From positions 1-64,000 of the forward strand of contig CAZFLD010000015.1 of NCBI GenBank assembly GCA_964519835.1: DNA of 64,000 nucleotides, read 5' to 3'. The DNA is from CAZFLD01 sp964519835. Lineage in GTDB: Bacteria > Spirochaetota > Spirochaetia > DSM-27196 > CAZFLD01. A program made the position numbers and the translations under genes. The first letter of the stretch is position 1; each line of letters begins with the position of its first letter. Shown piece by piece: positions 8,893 to 16,902 of this stretch. The notes below the pieces were generated by a model. The model was not told where the DNA came from and searched no databases. It worked only from the letters and a program-made list of their open reading frames with translations.

Positions 8893-10707
8893 CTACATGC
8901 GGTCTTTGTCGTAAATGACTTCGAGAAGGGCACCCGTGCCGTAGCCGTCGATCGGGTGCGGATAGATGTTACCCCAGTTTGAGCGATATGCGCCCATAAC
9001 CGCGGCGTTGTAGGTGAATACCCACGGAACCTCTTCGATCCAAATCTCCTGCAGGGTCTGGTATCCGCGCTTTCTCTGCTCCTCGTCGAGGGTCAGGTTG
9101 GCAACGTCCCAGGCCTCGTCAACACGAGCTTCCCAGTCGCGCTGTGGCTCTTCCTGGAGCGGCTCGACCATATGGAGGTTTCCAGATGACGGATAGACGT
9201 TTGCTCCGGAGATCGGGTCGACCGAACCGGTAAGACCGATAATAATCATCTCCCAGTCGTAGCTGGAAAGGAGCTTACCGACGATGGCGTTGAAGTCGCC
9301 CGGGCGGAAGGTTACGTCCAGACCAACGTTTTGCATTTCCTGGCTCACGATCTCACCGATCTGGACCCGCGCCGTGCTCGACGTATTGGTCTCGAGGACA
9401 AGCTCGATCTTGTTACCGTCGGGATCCTCGCGGTAGCCGTCGCCATCGCGATCGATATAGTCGATGGAATCCAAGAGCTCTTCAGCCCTTCCGGGATCGT
9501 ACTCAAACGCCGCGTCCGGAGCACCGTCCCAATAGTAGGGGCTGTTGGTCCAAATCGGAGAGTACTGAGGATAGCCAAACCCAAAAGCAACGTTGTTGAT
9601 AATGGTCTCGCGGTCGACGAGGTAGGCAATTGCCTGGCGGAACGTCTTGTTGTTCATCCAGGTGACCTTGGGCTCGTCAAGACCGGCGTCGCCTTCGCCT
9701 CGGATCGGGTTTTGGTTCATCGTCAAGAACTGAGTGGAGGAGGAGGGGCCAACGTTATAGATGGTAAAGTTCTGCTCTTCCTGCAGGTCTACGAGCGTTG
9801 CATAGTCTTCGCCGCGGAGACCGTAGCTGTCGAGCTGGCCGGCGGTAAATTGCTGCAGCGAAGTATCCTGGTCCGGGACGATGGAAAAGACAACTTCTTC
9901 GAGATACGGAAGCTGAGTGCCGTCGGCGTCGGTCTCCGCGTAGTTGGGATTGGCGCGAAGAACAACACGCTGGCCGGGAACGTAGTCTTGAAGCAGAAAC
10001 GGACCGTTTCCGACGATTTCGGTGGGGTCAGAGTCTACGCCCCAAAGGGAACGGATACCGGCCGCTCCTTCAGACTCGTACACAGGGCCAAAGATGTGCA
10101 TGGGGACCGGGGAGAGGGACGACAGGGTCAGAAGCCCGGCGTAGAGCTCAGGCGTGGTTACCCGGATTGTGTAATCGTCGAGAGCTTCCCAGGTAGCGGG
10201 CTCACCGCCGACAAACTGCGAGCTTCGAGCATTACTTTCGATCTCCGGATCCATGATAAGCTCGTTCCTACCGTCCACCCAGTCATGAGCCGTGAGGGGC
10301 TCACCGTCGGACCATTGGAGGCCCTCGGGAAGATCAAAAGTGACCGATAGGTTGTCGCCCGAAATCTCGTAACTCTCGGCAATCCAGGGCTCCCATTCCA
10401 GGGTGAACTGGTTACGTCGAATCAGGGCCGCGTAGAGCTGCCCGGTGATATCGGTGGTCGAGGTTTCGGCAGCGATGACCGCGTTGAATGAACGGGGATC
10501 GCTAATACTCGAGAGAACATAGCGTCCGCCCTTTACACCGGTCTCAAATTCTCCGGACGTGTGATCTACGTCGGTAAGGCCTGCAAATTGACCTTCTTGC
10601 TCGTCGGCTTCAGGGTCGATTATCTGTTCGCCACTACCGCCGGCAAAGACGGAAGAAACGGACAGGACCATGAGCAGCACAAGCGCCAGCAGCGAAAGCT
10701 TTTTCAT
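8893..10707 (-). CDS. oppA: Oligopeptide-binding periplasmic protein (SBP family 5)
   Basis: The 604-residue protein begins with a clear signal peptide (MKK, hydrophobic core to about residue 20, cleavage near VFA-GG) without a lipobox cysteine, so it is probably a free periplasmic protein. The mature part has the family-5 hallmarks: an early segment on the intended pathway of SBP_bac_5 (AALIRRNQFTLEWEPWIAESYE), the WSDGEPLTAHDWV motif, and the FRQAIAYLVDRETI motif in the second lobe. It captures peptides for OppBC. RBS GGAGGG sits upstream of the ATG, and a well-formed promoter lies about 40 bp further up. Confidence 0.93.
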   Translation of the reverse strand: MKKLSLLALVLLMVLSVSSVFAGGSGEQIIDPEADEQEGQFAGLTDVDHTSGEFETGVKGGRYVLSSISDPRSFNAVIAAETSTTDITGQLYAALIRRNQFTLEWEPWIAESYEISGDNLSVTFDLPEGLQWSDGEPLTAHDWVDGRNELIMDPEIESNARSSQFVGGEPATWEALDDYTIRVTTPELYAGLLTLSSLSPVPMHIFGPVYESEGAAGIRSLWGVDSDPTEIVGNGPFLLQDYVPGQRVVLRANPNYAETDADGTQLPYLEEVVFSIVPDQDTSLQQFTAGQLDSYGLRGEDYATLVDLQEEQNFTIYNVGPSSSTQFLTMNQNPIRGEGDAGLDEPKVTWMNNKTFRQAIAYLVDRETIINNVAFGFGYPQYSPIWTNSPYYWDGAPDAAFEYDPGRAEELLDSIDYIDRDGDGYREDPDGNKIELVLETNTSSTARVQIGEIVSQEMQNVGLDVTFRPGDFNAIVGKLLSSYDWEMIIIGLTGSVDPISGANVYPSSGNLHMVEPLQEEPQRDWEARVDEAWDVANLTLDEEQRKRGYQTLQEIWIEEVPWVFTYNAAVMGAYRSNWGNIYPHPIDGYGTGALLEVIYDKDRM

Positions 10708-10745
10708 GCTTGTCCCTCCTTAAGGATGTGAATATATGACGTTCT

Positions 10746-10774
10746 AAAGTACAAGAAAATACACTCTCGTGCAA
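10746..10774 (-). promoter_or_regulatory. Predicted sigma-70 promoter of opp operon 1
   Basis: On the minus strand TTGCAC (10774-10769) and TACTTT (10751-10746) are separated by exactly 17 bp, about 38 bp upstream of the oppA start. This is the only good match in the 228-bp gap between hydrogenase and opp operons; the remainder of the gap shows no gene. Confidence 0.6.
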
Positions 10775-10935
10775 GTCTGATACGTTCTTAACATGCCGAA
10801 AATCGCGACAGATAGGTCGTTTTTGGTAAAGAGGCCTACGCAGAGGTAGCAAAACGGAATCTTCAGGAGTGTCAAACCGGCCTCACGCTTCGACCCACGG
10901 ACAAACCGGGGATCGAGGAGCGTGGGTAAAAAGAC

Positions 10936-12687
10936 CTACCGTGCGTAAATGGGCCTGTCGGTATAGTGCGTGTGGAGGTACTTGTGGGAGGTCTCCGAGA
11001 GCGGCGCGCCGAGGAATTCCTTGTACAGTTTTTGTATAAAGGGATTCTGGTGAGAGCAGCGAAACTCCGAACCCACGTCGTCGGCGTAGATAGCCTCGAT
11101 GCGCTTCTTTCGCACTTCGTCGGTTGCGCCGTAAGGCTGGCCGCCGCCGCCGATACAGCCACCCCGGCAGGCCATGACCTCGATAAAGTGGTAGGGCAGC
11201 TCGCGGCCGGCGGCCTTCGCCTCTCGGACTCGGTCGAGAACGGTTGCGATGTTTTTCATGCTATGGGCTACGGCAACCCGAACTTCGGTTCCTCCAATGT
11301 CTATTGCCGCTTCTTTGACGCCGTCGAGGCCACGAACCTGCTGGAGCTCCACCGCTCCCAGCTCCTCGTTGGTAATCAGGTAGTGGGCGGTGCGGAGCGC
11401 GGCTTCCATAACTCCGCCGGTTGCTCCAAAGATTGTTCCGGCGCCGCTGTACAGGCCGAGTGGTGCGTCCGCCTCCTCGTCCTCGAGATCGGCGAACTGA
11501 ATGCCGGCTTGCTTGATCATACGGGAGAGCTCACGCGTGGTGATGGAAGCGTCGATGTCCTGGCAGCCGCTGGAGTGCATGTCTTCGTCACGATTTATCT
11601 CGTATTTTTTCGCGGTGCACGGCATGACGGAGACGTGAAAGATATCCTCGGGCTCGATTCCGGCGTTTTGGGCGTAGTAGGTCTTTGTCATTGCCGCCAT
11701 CATCATCTGCGGAGACTTCGCGGAGGAGAAGTGCGGGATCATGTCGCCGTAGTACTTCTCCATAAAATCGACCCAGGCGGGACAACACGAGGAGATAAGC
11801 GGAAGCTCGCCCTTCCCGTGAACAAAGCGCTCAACAAACTCCGAGCCCTCTTCCATGATGGTAAGGTCTGCCGCAAAGTTTGTATCAAAGACCTGGTCGA
11901 AGCCAAGCCGCCTGAGCGCGGAGTAGATTTTTTTGGTGACAAGTGTTCCCGGAGGAAGGCCAAAGGCCTCACCGATGGCGGCACGGACAGCCGGCGCCAC
12001 CTGGACCACCGTGTGGCGTTTTGGATCCCGGATTGCGTCAAACACCGCTTGTGTGCTGTCATTCTCGAAGATCGCACCCACCGGACAGTGAGCGGAGCAC
12101 TGGCCGCACTTGATACACGGGCTATCGTTTAGCTGAATGTCGCCTGCCGGCGCCATACGGGTCATGTCGCCCCGTCCGATAAACTCAAGCGCCCAAACAT
12201 TCTGAAGCTCCTGGCACACCTTTACGCAGCGACCGCAGTTGATACATTTTTCCGGGTTCAAAACGATCGACGGGGTCGAAGTGTCTTGCGGAAGGTCGCG
12301 GGGCGTGTGCTCGAAGTCGGTACCGCGAACACCAAACTCAGCGGCGAGGGTCTGCAGCTCACAGGTGTTGTTTCGGCCGCAGGTCAAGCAGGTATTTGGG
12401 TGCGTGGACAGAATCAGCTCGATAACTGTTCGGCGAACATCGCGAAGCTCGGAATCGTGGGTAATCACCTTCATGCCGTCTTCGCATTCGAGCGCACACG
12501 CGCGCAGCATCTTTGGCGAGTTCTCGAGTTTCACAACACAAATGCCACAAGCGGCCCATGCCGGGAGGTCCGGATGGTAGCATAGCTTGGGTATGCGCAC
12601 GTTGACTTCTCGTGCAGCCTCGAGAACGTTTGTGCCCTTGGGAACCTCTACGTCTATTCCGTTTATCGTTAGTTTAACTGTTTCCAC
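10936..12687 (-). CDS. hndD: [FeFe] hydrogenase catalytic subunit (HydA/HndD)
   Basis: I choose the GTG at 12687 (preceded by GGGAGAG), which gives 583 residues starting at the ferredoxin domain. Domains in order: N-terminal [2Fe-2S] ferredoxin (Cys at about 36, 47 and 50), His-ligated cluster region HPNTCLTCGRNNTC, two [4Fe-4S] clusters (CINCGRCVKVC and CIKCGQCSAHCPVG), then the H-cluster domain with SSCCPAW, MPCTAKK and ACRGGCIGGGGQP, and a small-subunit-like C-terminus. All H-cluster cysteines are present, so the enzyme should be active: H2 evolution or oxidation in the cytoplasm. It is the last gene of a trimeric, NAD(P)-linked, probably electron-bifurcating hydrogenase operon. The HydEFG maturases are not in the window. 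Confidence 0.95.
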   Translation of the reverse strand: METVKLTINGIDVEVPKGTNVLEAAREVNVRIPKLCYHPDLPAWAACGICVVKLENSPKMLRACALECEDGMKVITHDSELRDVRRTVIELILSTHPNTCLTCGRNNTCELQTLAAEFGVRGTDFEHTPRDLPQDTSTPSIVLNPEKCINCGRCVKVCQELQNVWALEFIGRGDMTRMAPAGDIQLNDSPCIKCGQCSAHCPVGAIFENDSTQAVFDAIRDPKRHTVVQVAPAVRAAIGEAFGLPPGTLVTKKIYSALRRLGFDQVFDTNFAADLTIMEEGSEFVERFVHGKGELPLISSCCPAWVDFMEKYYGDMIPHFSSAKSPQMMMAAMTKTYYAQNAGIEPEDIFHVSVMPCTAKKYEINRDEDMHSSGCQDIDASITTRELSRMIKQAGIQFADLEDEEADAPLGLYSGAGTIFGATGGVMEAALRTAHYLITNEELGAVELQQVRGLDGVKEAAIDIGGTEVRVAVAHSMKNIATVLDRVREAKAAGRELPYHFIEVMACRGGCIGGGGQPYGATDEVRKKRIEAIYADDVGSEFRCSHQNPFIQKLYKEFLGAPLSETSHKYLHTHYTDRPIYAR

Positions 12688-12698
12688 AACTGCTCTCC

Positions 12699-14486
12699 CT
12701 ATTTCCGCTCGACTGCTTCGAACTTGCAGACCGAGTAGCACTCGCCGCACTTGATACATTCCGCTTGATTAATCTCGTGGGGCTGCCGCTTTTCGCCCGA
12801 AATACAGCTGACGGGGCATCGCCGCGCGCACAAGCCACAGCCGATGCACTTGTCGGGCAGGATGTGGAAGCTCACGAGCTCTTTGCACTTGCCGGCCGGA
12901 CAGGTGTCGTTCTCGATATGGGCGAGGTACTCGGACTTAAAAAAACGGAGGGTCGACACTATCGGGTTGGGCGCCGTTTGGCCAAGGCCGCAGAGGCTCG
13001 CCCGCTTCATTGCCTCGCCGATTCGCTCCATCCGGTGGATGTCTTCCAACTCGGCCTGCCCCTTGGTGATTCTGGTCAAAATATCGTGCAGCTTCCGGCC
13101 GCCAACACGACAGGGCGCGCACTTGCCGCAGGATTCTTCCACGGTAAACTCGAGGTAAAACTTGGCCACGTCGACGATACAGTCCTGCTCGTCCATGACA
13201 ATCATGCCGCCGGAGCCCATGATCGAACCGAGATCCTGTAGGTGCTCGTAGTCGATGGGTGTGTCCAGGTACTCGGAGGTAATCACACCGCCGGAGGGTC
13301 CGCCGGTCTGCACCGCCTTGAACGCTCGGCCGTCGGGAATGCCGCCGCCGATGTTGTAGATGATGTCCCTGAGGGGAGTACCCATGGGAACCTCTACAAG
13401 ACCTGAGTTGTTGATTTTTCCGGTTAGGGCAAAAACCTTCGTTCCCTTGGACTTTTCGGTACCGATCTGCGCGAACCAGTCGCCGCCACGCTCGATGATT
13501 ACGGGTATGTTGGCGTAGGTCTCCACATTGTTGATAACGGTGGGCTTGTCCCAGAGCCCTTTCACCGACGGAAAGGGCGGCCGGGGCCGCGGCATGCCCC
13601 GCTCGCCTTCGATTGACGCGAGCAGGGCGGTCTCTTCACCGCACACAAATGCACCTGCGCCGAGGCGCAGCTCGATATCAAAGCTAAAGTCGGTGCCCAG
13701 AATGCTGTCGCCCAAGAGGCCATATTCCTTGGCCTGGTCGATTGCCTTTTCTAGGCGGCCGATCGCAAGCGGATACTCCGCGCGGATGTAGATGTAACCC
13801 ATGTCCGCCCCGATGGTCTTTCCGGCAATTATCATTGCCTCGAGGACCGAGTGGGGATCACCCTCGAGGACACTTCGGTCCATATAGGCGCCCGGGTCAC
13901 CCTCGTCGGCGTTGCAGACCACGTACTTTTGATCGGAGACCGGATCCCTGGTCAGCTTCCACTTGAGCCAGGTTGGGAATCCCGCACCGCCGCGGCCACG
14001 CAGACCCGCGGTCTTGAGCTCTTCGATGACTTGGTCCGCGCTCAGTTCAAACAGCACACGCTCGAGCGCCTTGTAGCCGTTTCGCGCAATGTACTCTTCG
14101 ATACTCTCGGGATTGATAAAGCCGCAGTTCCTGAGCACAACACGAAACTGCTTTTGGTAGAAGCTGATTTCGTCAAATCGAGCATGCTGTTTGCTTTCAG
14201 ATTCCTTGTACTGAAGGCGGTCGACAACGCGTCCTTTGATCAGATGCTCTTCCACCAGCTCGGCAACGTCGTCGGGAGTAACCTCGACGTAGAAAGCCTC
14301 TTCAGGGAGGATTTTGACAATGGGGCCTTTTTCGCAGAAACCAAAACAGCCGGTCTTCACGACCTGCACGTCACGGTCCATGCTCCGGGATTCGAGCTCA
14401 CTCAGAAATCCCCGGTAGATGGGATCGGCCTTGTTCGACTCGCAGGCGGTTCCGCCGCAGATCAATACGTAGTTCTTGTAAGCCAT
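12699..14486 (-). CDS. hndC: NAD(P)H-binding hydrogenase subunit, NuoF-like (HndC/HydB)
   Basis: The 595-residue protein has an N-terminal thioredoxin-like [2Fe-2S] domain (CGGTAC and VKTGCFGFC), the NuoF FMN/NADH domain with GLRGRGGAGFP and CNADEGDPGAYMDR, the NuoF [4Fe-4S] motif ESCGKCAPCR, and a C-terminal two-cluster ferredoxin (CIGCGLCARRCPVSC and CIKCGECYSVC). This is the full architecture of the flavin subunit of trimeric hydrogenases, which transfers electrons between NAD(P)H, ferredoxin and HydA. It ends 11 bp before hndD. Which cofactor (NADH or NADPH) is used cannot be decided by eye. Confidence 0.95.
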   Translation of the reverse strand: MAYKNYVLICGGTACESNKADPIYRGFLSELESRSMDRDVQVVKTGCFGFCEKGPIVKILPEEAFYVEVTPDDVAELVEEHLIKGRVVDRLQYKESESKQHARFDEISFYQKQFRVVLRNCGFINPESIEEYIARNGYKALERVLFELSADQVIEELKTAGLRGRGGAGFPTWLKWKLTRDPVSDQKYVVCNADEGDPGAYMDRSVLEGDPHSVLEAMIIAGKTIGADMGYIYIRAEYPLAIGRLEKAIDQAKEYGLLGDSILGTDFSFDIELRLGAGAFVCGEETALLASIEGERGMPRPRPPFPSVKGLWDKPTVINNVETYANIPVIIERGGDWFAQIGTEKSKGTKVFALTGKINNSGLVEVPMGTPLRDIIYNIGGGIPDGRAFKAVQTGGPSGGVITSEYLDTPIDYEHLQDLGSIMGSGGMIVMDEQDCIVDVAKFYLEFTVEESCGKCAPCRVGGRKLHDILTRITKGQAELEDIHRMERIGEAMKRASLCGLGQTAPNPIVSTLRFFKSEYLAHIENDTCPAGKCKELVSFHILPDKCIGCGLCARRCPVSCISGEKRQPHEINQAECIKCGECYSVCKFEAVERK

Positions 14487-14528
14487 AGCGTCTTTCCCTC
14501 AGTTTGCCTCAGCCTGTTTTGGGCGGCC

Positions 14529-14927
14529 TTAGTTTCCGCCTTCGACGATGTCCGCCGATGGGCGATCGAACACATGCTCGTCGACAAGGGACTTGCCGAT
14601 GATGTGCTCCCGCACGATTCGTTTTGCTATCTCGGGAGTAACCCGACCGTAAATCACGTTGGGCATCTCGGGCATTCGCACCTCAACCGTAGGTTCGGCA
14701 TGGTCAAGGCCAAGACTGCCGGTCTGCCGCAGGGCGACGGAAGACAGCTTCCGTTCCTCCAGCTCCGCCAAAAACGCATTAAGAGTGTCTTTGGCTCCGG
14801 CGGCGATGCCGCTTGTTCCCATTCCAACGATAACCTGAATCGACTTGTTCTCCGTCTCGCGCATGTCGAGTTCTTCACGCTTTTTCTCACGGAGCTTCCG
14901 CAGATCATCAAGACTCATCTTTGCCAT
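14529..14927 (-). CDS. hndB: HndB-like small hydrogenase subunit lacking all cysteines
   Basis: The true start is the ATG at 14927 (AAGGAG 7 bp upstream); the longer open frame upstream is non-coding. The 132-residue product has a charged helical N-terminus followed by a thioredoxin-like ferredoxin fold, as in HndB. In usual HndB proteins the equivalent sites carry cluster cysteines; here they read GMGTSGIAAG, QTGSLGLDHAEP, and the whole protein contains no cysteine. It therefore cannot bind the expected [2Fe-2S] cluster and may be structural. Some bifurcating hydrogenases have a cofactor-free small subunit in this position (HydD of acetogens). It sits between an ATPase-like gene and hndC. 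Confidence 0.85.
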   Translation of the reverse strand: MAKMSLDDLRKLREKKREELDMRETENKSIQVIVGMGTSGIAAGAKDTLNAFLAELEERKLSSVALRQTGSLGLDHAEPTVEVRMPEMPNVIYGRVTPEIAKRIVREHIIGKSLVDEHVFDRPSADIVEGGN

Positions 14928-15042
14928 AACGACTCCTTCTCCTGTTCGTGCTGCCGCTCGGACCATGGCCGAGTTCCGCGACGGGCACCTCTGTGCGGCG
15001 GCGCCTCGGCAACCCAATGGGGCCGGTTCCGGTTGCACACGA

Positions 15043-15588
15043 TCAGCCTTCAAGCGACCGCAAGTACTCGCGGAGCGCGAGGCGCGAACCAACCGACTCC
15101 AGGTCGCCTAAGGCCTCGCGGATGTCCCGGCGCGACAGGGTGTAATCCACCGCGCCGCCGGCGGGTTCCGACCTCATTCGCCGGACGACAAGCTCGTAGT
15201 CGCCGGTAAAACAGAGCGCCGTTTCCAACAAGCCGACCACGTCGCCGATAGGCGGTAGATCGATATGCGATGCCGGAAGCTCCACGTCGATCCGCGTACC
15301 CCTACTCGGTGTGGAATCCACCTCCACGACGCCGCCGACTAGTTCGGCCGCATGGGCCAAAAACGGAAAGCCAAGCCCCACGGTGCGGCCGGGATGCTTT
15401 TTGCCGTCCGTGCCGTAGGGGTCCAGAAGACGTTTAACCGCCTCCTGATCCATGCCGACCCCGTCGTCACAAACGCTAAAACTGATCCGTTTGCTCGTCT
15501 CGTTTAGCTCGAGCTCTACTCGGCCGGCGGAAGCCGCCACCGCGTTCTCCACCAGCTCCAGCACCAGGTCGCAAATGCTTTTGTGCAA
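15043..15588 (-). CDS. Stand-alone histidine-kinase-type ATPase domain protein in hydrogenase operon
   Basis: The start is a TTG at 15588 that follows the hndA TAA directly (TAATTG), implying translational coupling. The 181-residue protein is a GHKL ATPase: N-box ELVENAVAAS (about residue 11), G1 box DDGVGM (about 41), G2 region TVGLGFPF (about 69) and GTRIDVELP near the end of the domain. There is no dimerisation/phosphoacceptor domain and no sensor, and about 70 residues of unknown fold follow. Comparable genes occur next to NAD-linked hydrogenase genes in other anaerobes, but I know of no established role; it could be an anti-sigma-like switch, or help assembly. A 115-bp gap with no recognisable signal separates it from hndB. 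Confidence 0.85.
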   Translation of the reverse strand: MHKSICDLVLELVENAVAASAGRVELELNETSKRISFSVCDDGVGMDQEAVKRLLDPYGTDGKKHPGRTVGLGFPFLAHAAELVGGVVEVDSTPSRGTRIDVELPASHIDLPPIGDVVGLLETALCFTGDYELVVRRMRSEPAGGAVDYTLSRRDIREALGDLESVGSRLALREYLRSLEG

Positions 15589-16068
15589 TTACGCGTTGCG
15601 GTGTTTTGCCAGGATCTCCGGAAGGTCCTTCTTGCCGACCTTGCCGTAGACCTCACCGTTGACCATCAGAACCGGTGCGAGGCCACAGCAGCCCACACAA
15701 CGAACAGCCTCTATCGAGAACTCACGATCGTCGGTTACCGAGTTCACGCCGATTCCCAATAGACTCTCCAGCTCGGCGATGATGTCCTCGCCGCCCTTTA
15801 GGTAGCAGGCCGTGCCCATGCAAACGGCTATCTGGTTGCGTCCGGGCTCTTCCAGCTTAAAAAAGTGGTAGAAGGTGATAACTCCGTAAATTTTGGCGAG
15901 GGGCACGTCTAGACGACGCGCAATCTCAAAGGCTACCTCACGCGGCACGTAGCCATAGATACGTTGGGTGCGGTGCAAGACCATAATCAGATTGCCCGGT
16001 TTTTTCTTCCACTCATCAATAAACGAAACTAGCTCGTCGGGGAGCGTCACTTCTGTAGCCGTACTCAT
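15589..16068 (-). CDS. hndA: NuoE-like [2Fe-2S] hydrogenase subunit (HndA/HydC)
   Basis: I choose the ATG at 16068 (GGAGG 5-6 bp upstream), giving 159 residues, the normal size of NuoE-like subunits. An N-terminal helical domain (KPGNLIMVLHRTQRIYGYVP) precedes a thioredoxin-like fold whose four cluster ligands are intact: CMGTAC and RCVGCCGLAPVLMV. It passes electrons within the trimeric hydrogenase together with HndC. It is the first gene of the operon, with a predicted promoter about 70 bp upstream and the Rex operator a further 60 bp away. Confidence 0.94.
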   Translation of the reverse strand: MSTATEVTLPDELVSFIDEWKKKPGNLIMVLHRTQRIYGYVPREVAFEIARRLDVPLAKIYGVITFYHFFKLEEPGRNQIAVCMGTACYLKGGEDIIAELESLLGIGVNSVTDDREFSIEAVRCVGCCGLAPVLMVNGEVYGKVGKKDLPEILAKHRNA

Positions 16069-16136
16069 GGCGCCTCCAGGTATCGGTTTTCTTCCAGCTG
16101 TGCTGTTTTTGGACTTTTTTGAAAGGACTCGCGCCG

Positions 16137-16166
16137 ATACTATCACTGAGACGCCAATTAACGCAA
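16137..16166 (-). promoter_or_regulatory. Predicted promoter of the hydrogenase operon
   Basis: On the minus strand TTGCGT (16166-16161) and TAGTAT (16142-16137) are separated by 18 bp, leaving a leader of about 60 nt before hndA. The Rex operator at 16223-16240 lies upstream of this promoter, so direct repression of it would need a second site or looping. Confidence 0.5.
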
Positions 16167-16222
16167 TACGTGTGTCGTTATTTTTGTCCTTCGTTCTTTT
16201 ATTTCTTCACTAAGATCTTTTG

Positions 16223-16240
16223 TTGTGATACTAATCACAT
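16223..16240 (+). promoter_or_regulatory. Rex operator
   Basis: TTGTGATACTAATCACAT is a near-perfect match to the Rex palindrome TTGTGA-N6-TCACAA, with one mismatch at the last base. It ends one base before the rex ATG at 16242. A -10-like GATACT lies inside it. This supports autoregulation of rex by the NADH/NAD+ ratio and possibly control of the divergent hydrogenase operon. Confidence 0.88.
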
Positions 16241-16241
16241 A

Positions 16242-16895
16242 ATGACCGTCACTCCCCGTAGAGCCACCGTACTTCGGCTTGCCCGGTACCTTCGCATACT
16301 CGAAAAACTAAAAGCCCTCGGTCTTGTAAAGGTGTTCTCGAACAATCTGGGCGATGCCGTCGGCGTAAGCGCCGCTGCGGTTCGTAAAGACTTGGCAACA
16401 CTCGACATCCAGGGCAACAAACGCGGCGGGTACTCCATCGACACTCTTATTGGCCGCTTGCGAGAGCTTCTCGGCAAGCTAAACGATCAAGAAATTGTTC
16501 TTGTCGGCTGCGGCCGGATCGGCTCGGCCCTCCTATCGTACAGCGAGTTCGAGAAGGAAGACCTGCGCATTGTCGCCGGCTTTGATGTCGACGAGAGACT
16601 GCATCGTGCGGGGCCGCCACCGGTGCTGCCGATCGAGCGATTGGAGGCATTTGTCCGAGAACGGGGCATCCGCATCGCAATTATGGCCGTGCCGGAGACG
16701 GCGGCAGGCAAAGTGTTCGAACGGCTCCGCGCTGCAGGAATAGAGGGCGTATTGAACTTTGCCCCCACCGAGTTAAAATGCGCGTCGGCGGAGTGTGAGG
16801 AAGGCTGTCCGGACGGATGTGTGGTGCAAAACGTGAACATAGGCCTGGAGTTGGAAAACCTCTGCTACATGGTTACCCTACGACCAACTCCGTGA
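16242..16895 (+). CDS. rex: Redox-sensing transcriptional repressor Rex
   Basis: The ATG at 16242 gives 217 residues with the standard Rex N-terminus (RRATVLRLARYLRIL) and winged helix, including the recognition element AAAVRKDLATL. The C-terminal Rossmann domain carries VGCGRIGSALLSY for NAD(H) binding, followed by a domain-swapped C-terminal helix region. Rex binds DNA when NADH/NAD+ is low and releases it when NADH rises, turning on fermentative and hydrogen-producing genes. No Shine-Dalgarno is visible because the operator abuts the start. It is the first gene of a four-gene set (CBS-ATPase, DRTGG, PHP) divergent from the hydrogenase genes. Confidence 0.96.
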   Translation: MTVTPRRATVLRLARYLRILEKLKALGLVKVFSNNLGDAVGVSAAAVRKDLATLDIQGNKRGGYSIDTLIGRLRELLGKLNDQEIVLVGCGRIGSALLSYSEFEKEDLRIVAGFDVDERLHRAGPPPVLPIERLEAFVRERGIRIAIMAVPETAAGKVFERLRAAGIEGVLNFAPTELKCASAECEEGCPDGCVVQNVNIGLELENLCYMVTLRPTP

Positions 16896-16902
16896 AGTAA
16901 CC

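Noticed and set aside
9331..10350. Plus-strand open frame of 339 codons opposite oppA of operon 1
   Set aside because: Fully contained in a well-supported binding-protein gene, with no family motif. A similar frame occurs opposite oppA of operon 2 (60292-61554), showing the same artefact.
10894..10926. Inverted repeat after the hydrogenase operon as a terminator
   Set aside because: Arms ACCCACG and CGTGGGT are far apart (over 20 bases) and the T-run is on the wrong side for the minus-strand transcript.
10966..12132. Long plus-strand open frame of 388 codons opposite the hydrogenase gene
   Set aside because: It lies wholly inside hndD, whose cluster motifs are intact; the plus-strand translation has no recognisable domain and no ribosome site. 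It is a by-product of GC-rich codon use.
13851..15209. Plus-strand open frame of 452 codons opposite hndC and hndB
   Set aside because: It spans two real genes and an intergenic stretch on the other strand; composition is random and no start signal is seen.
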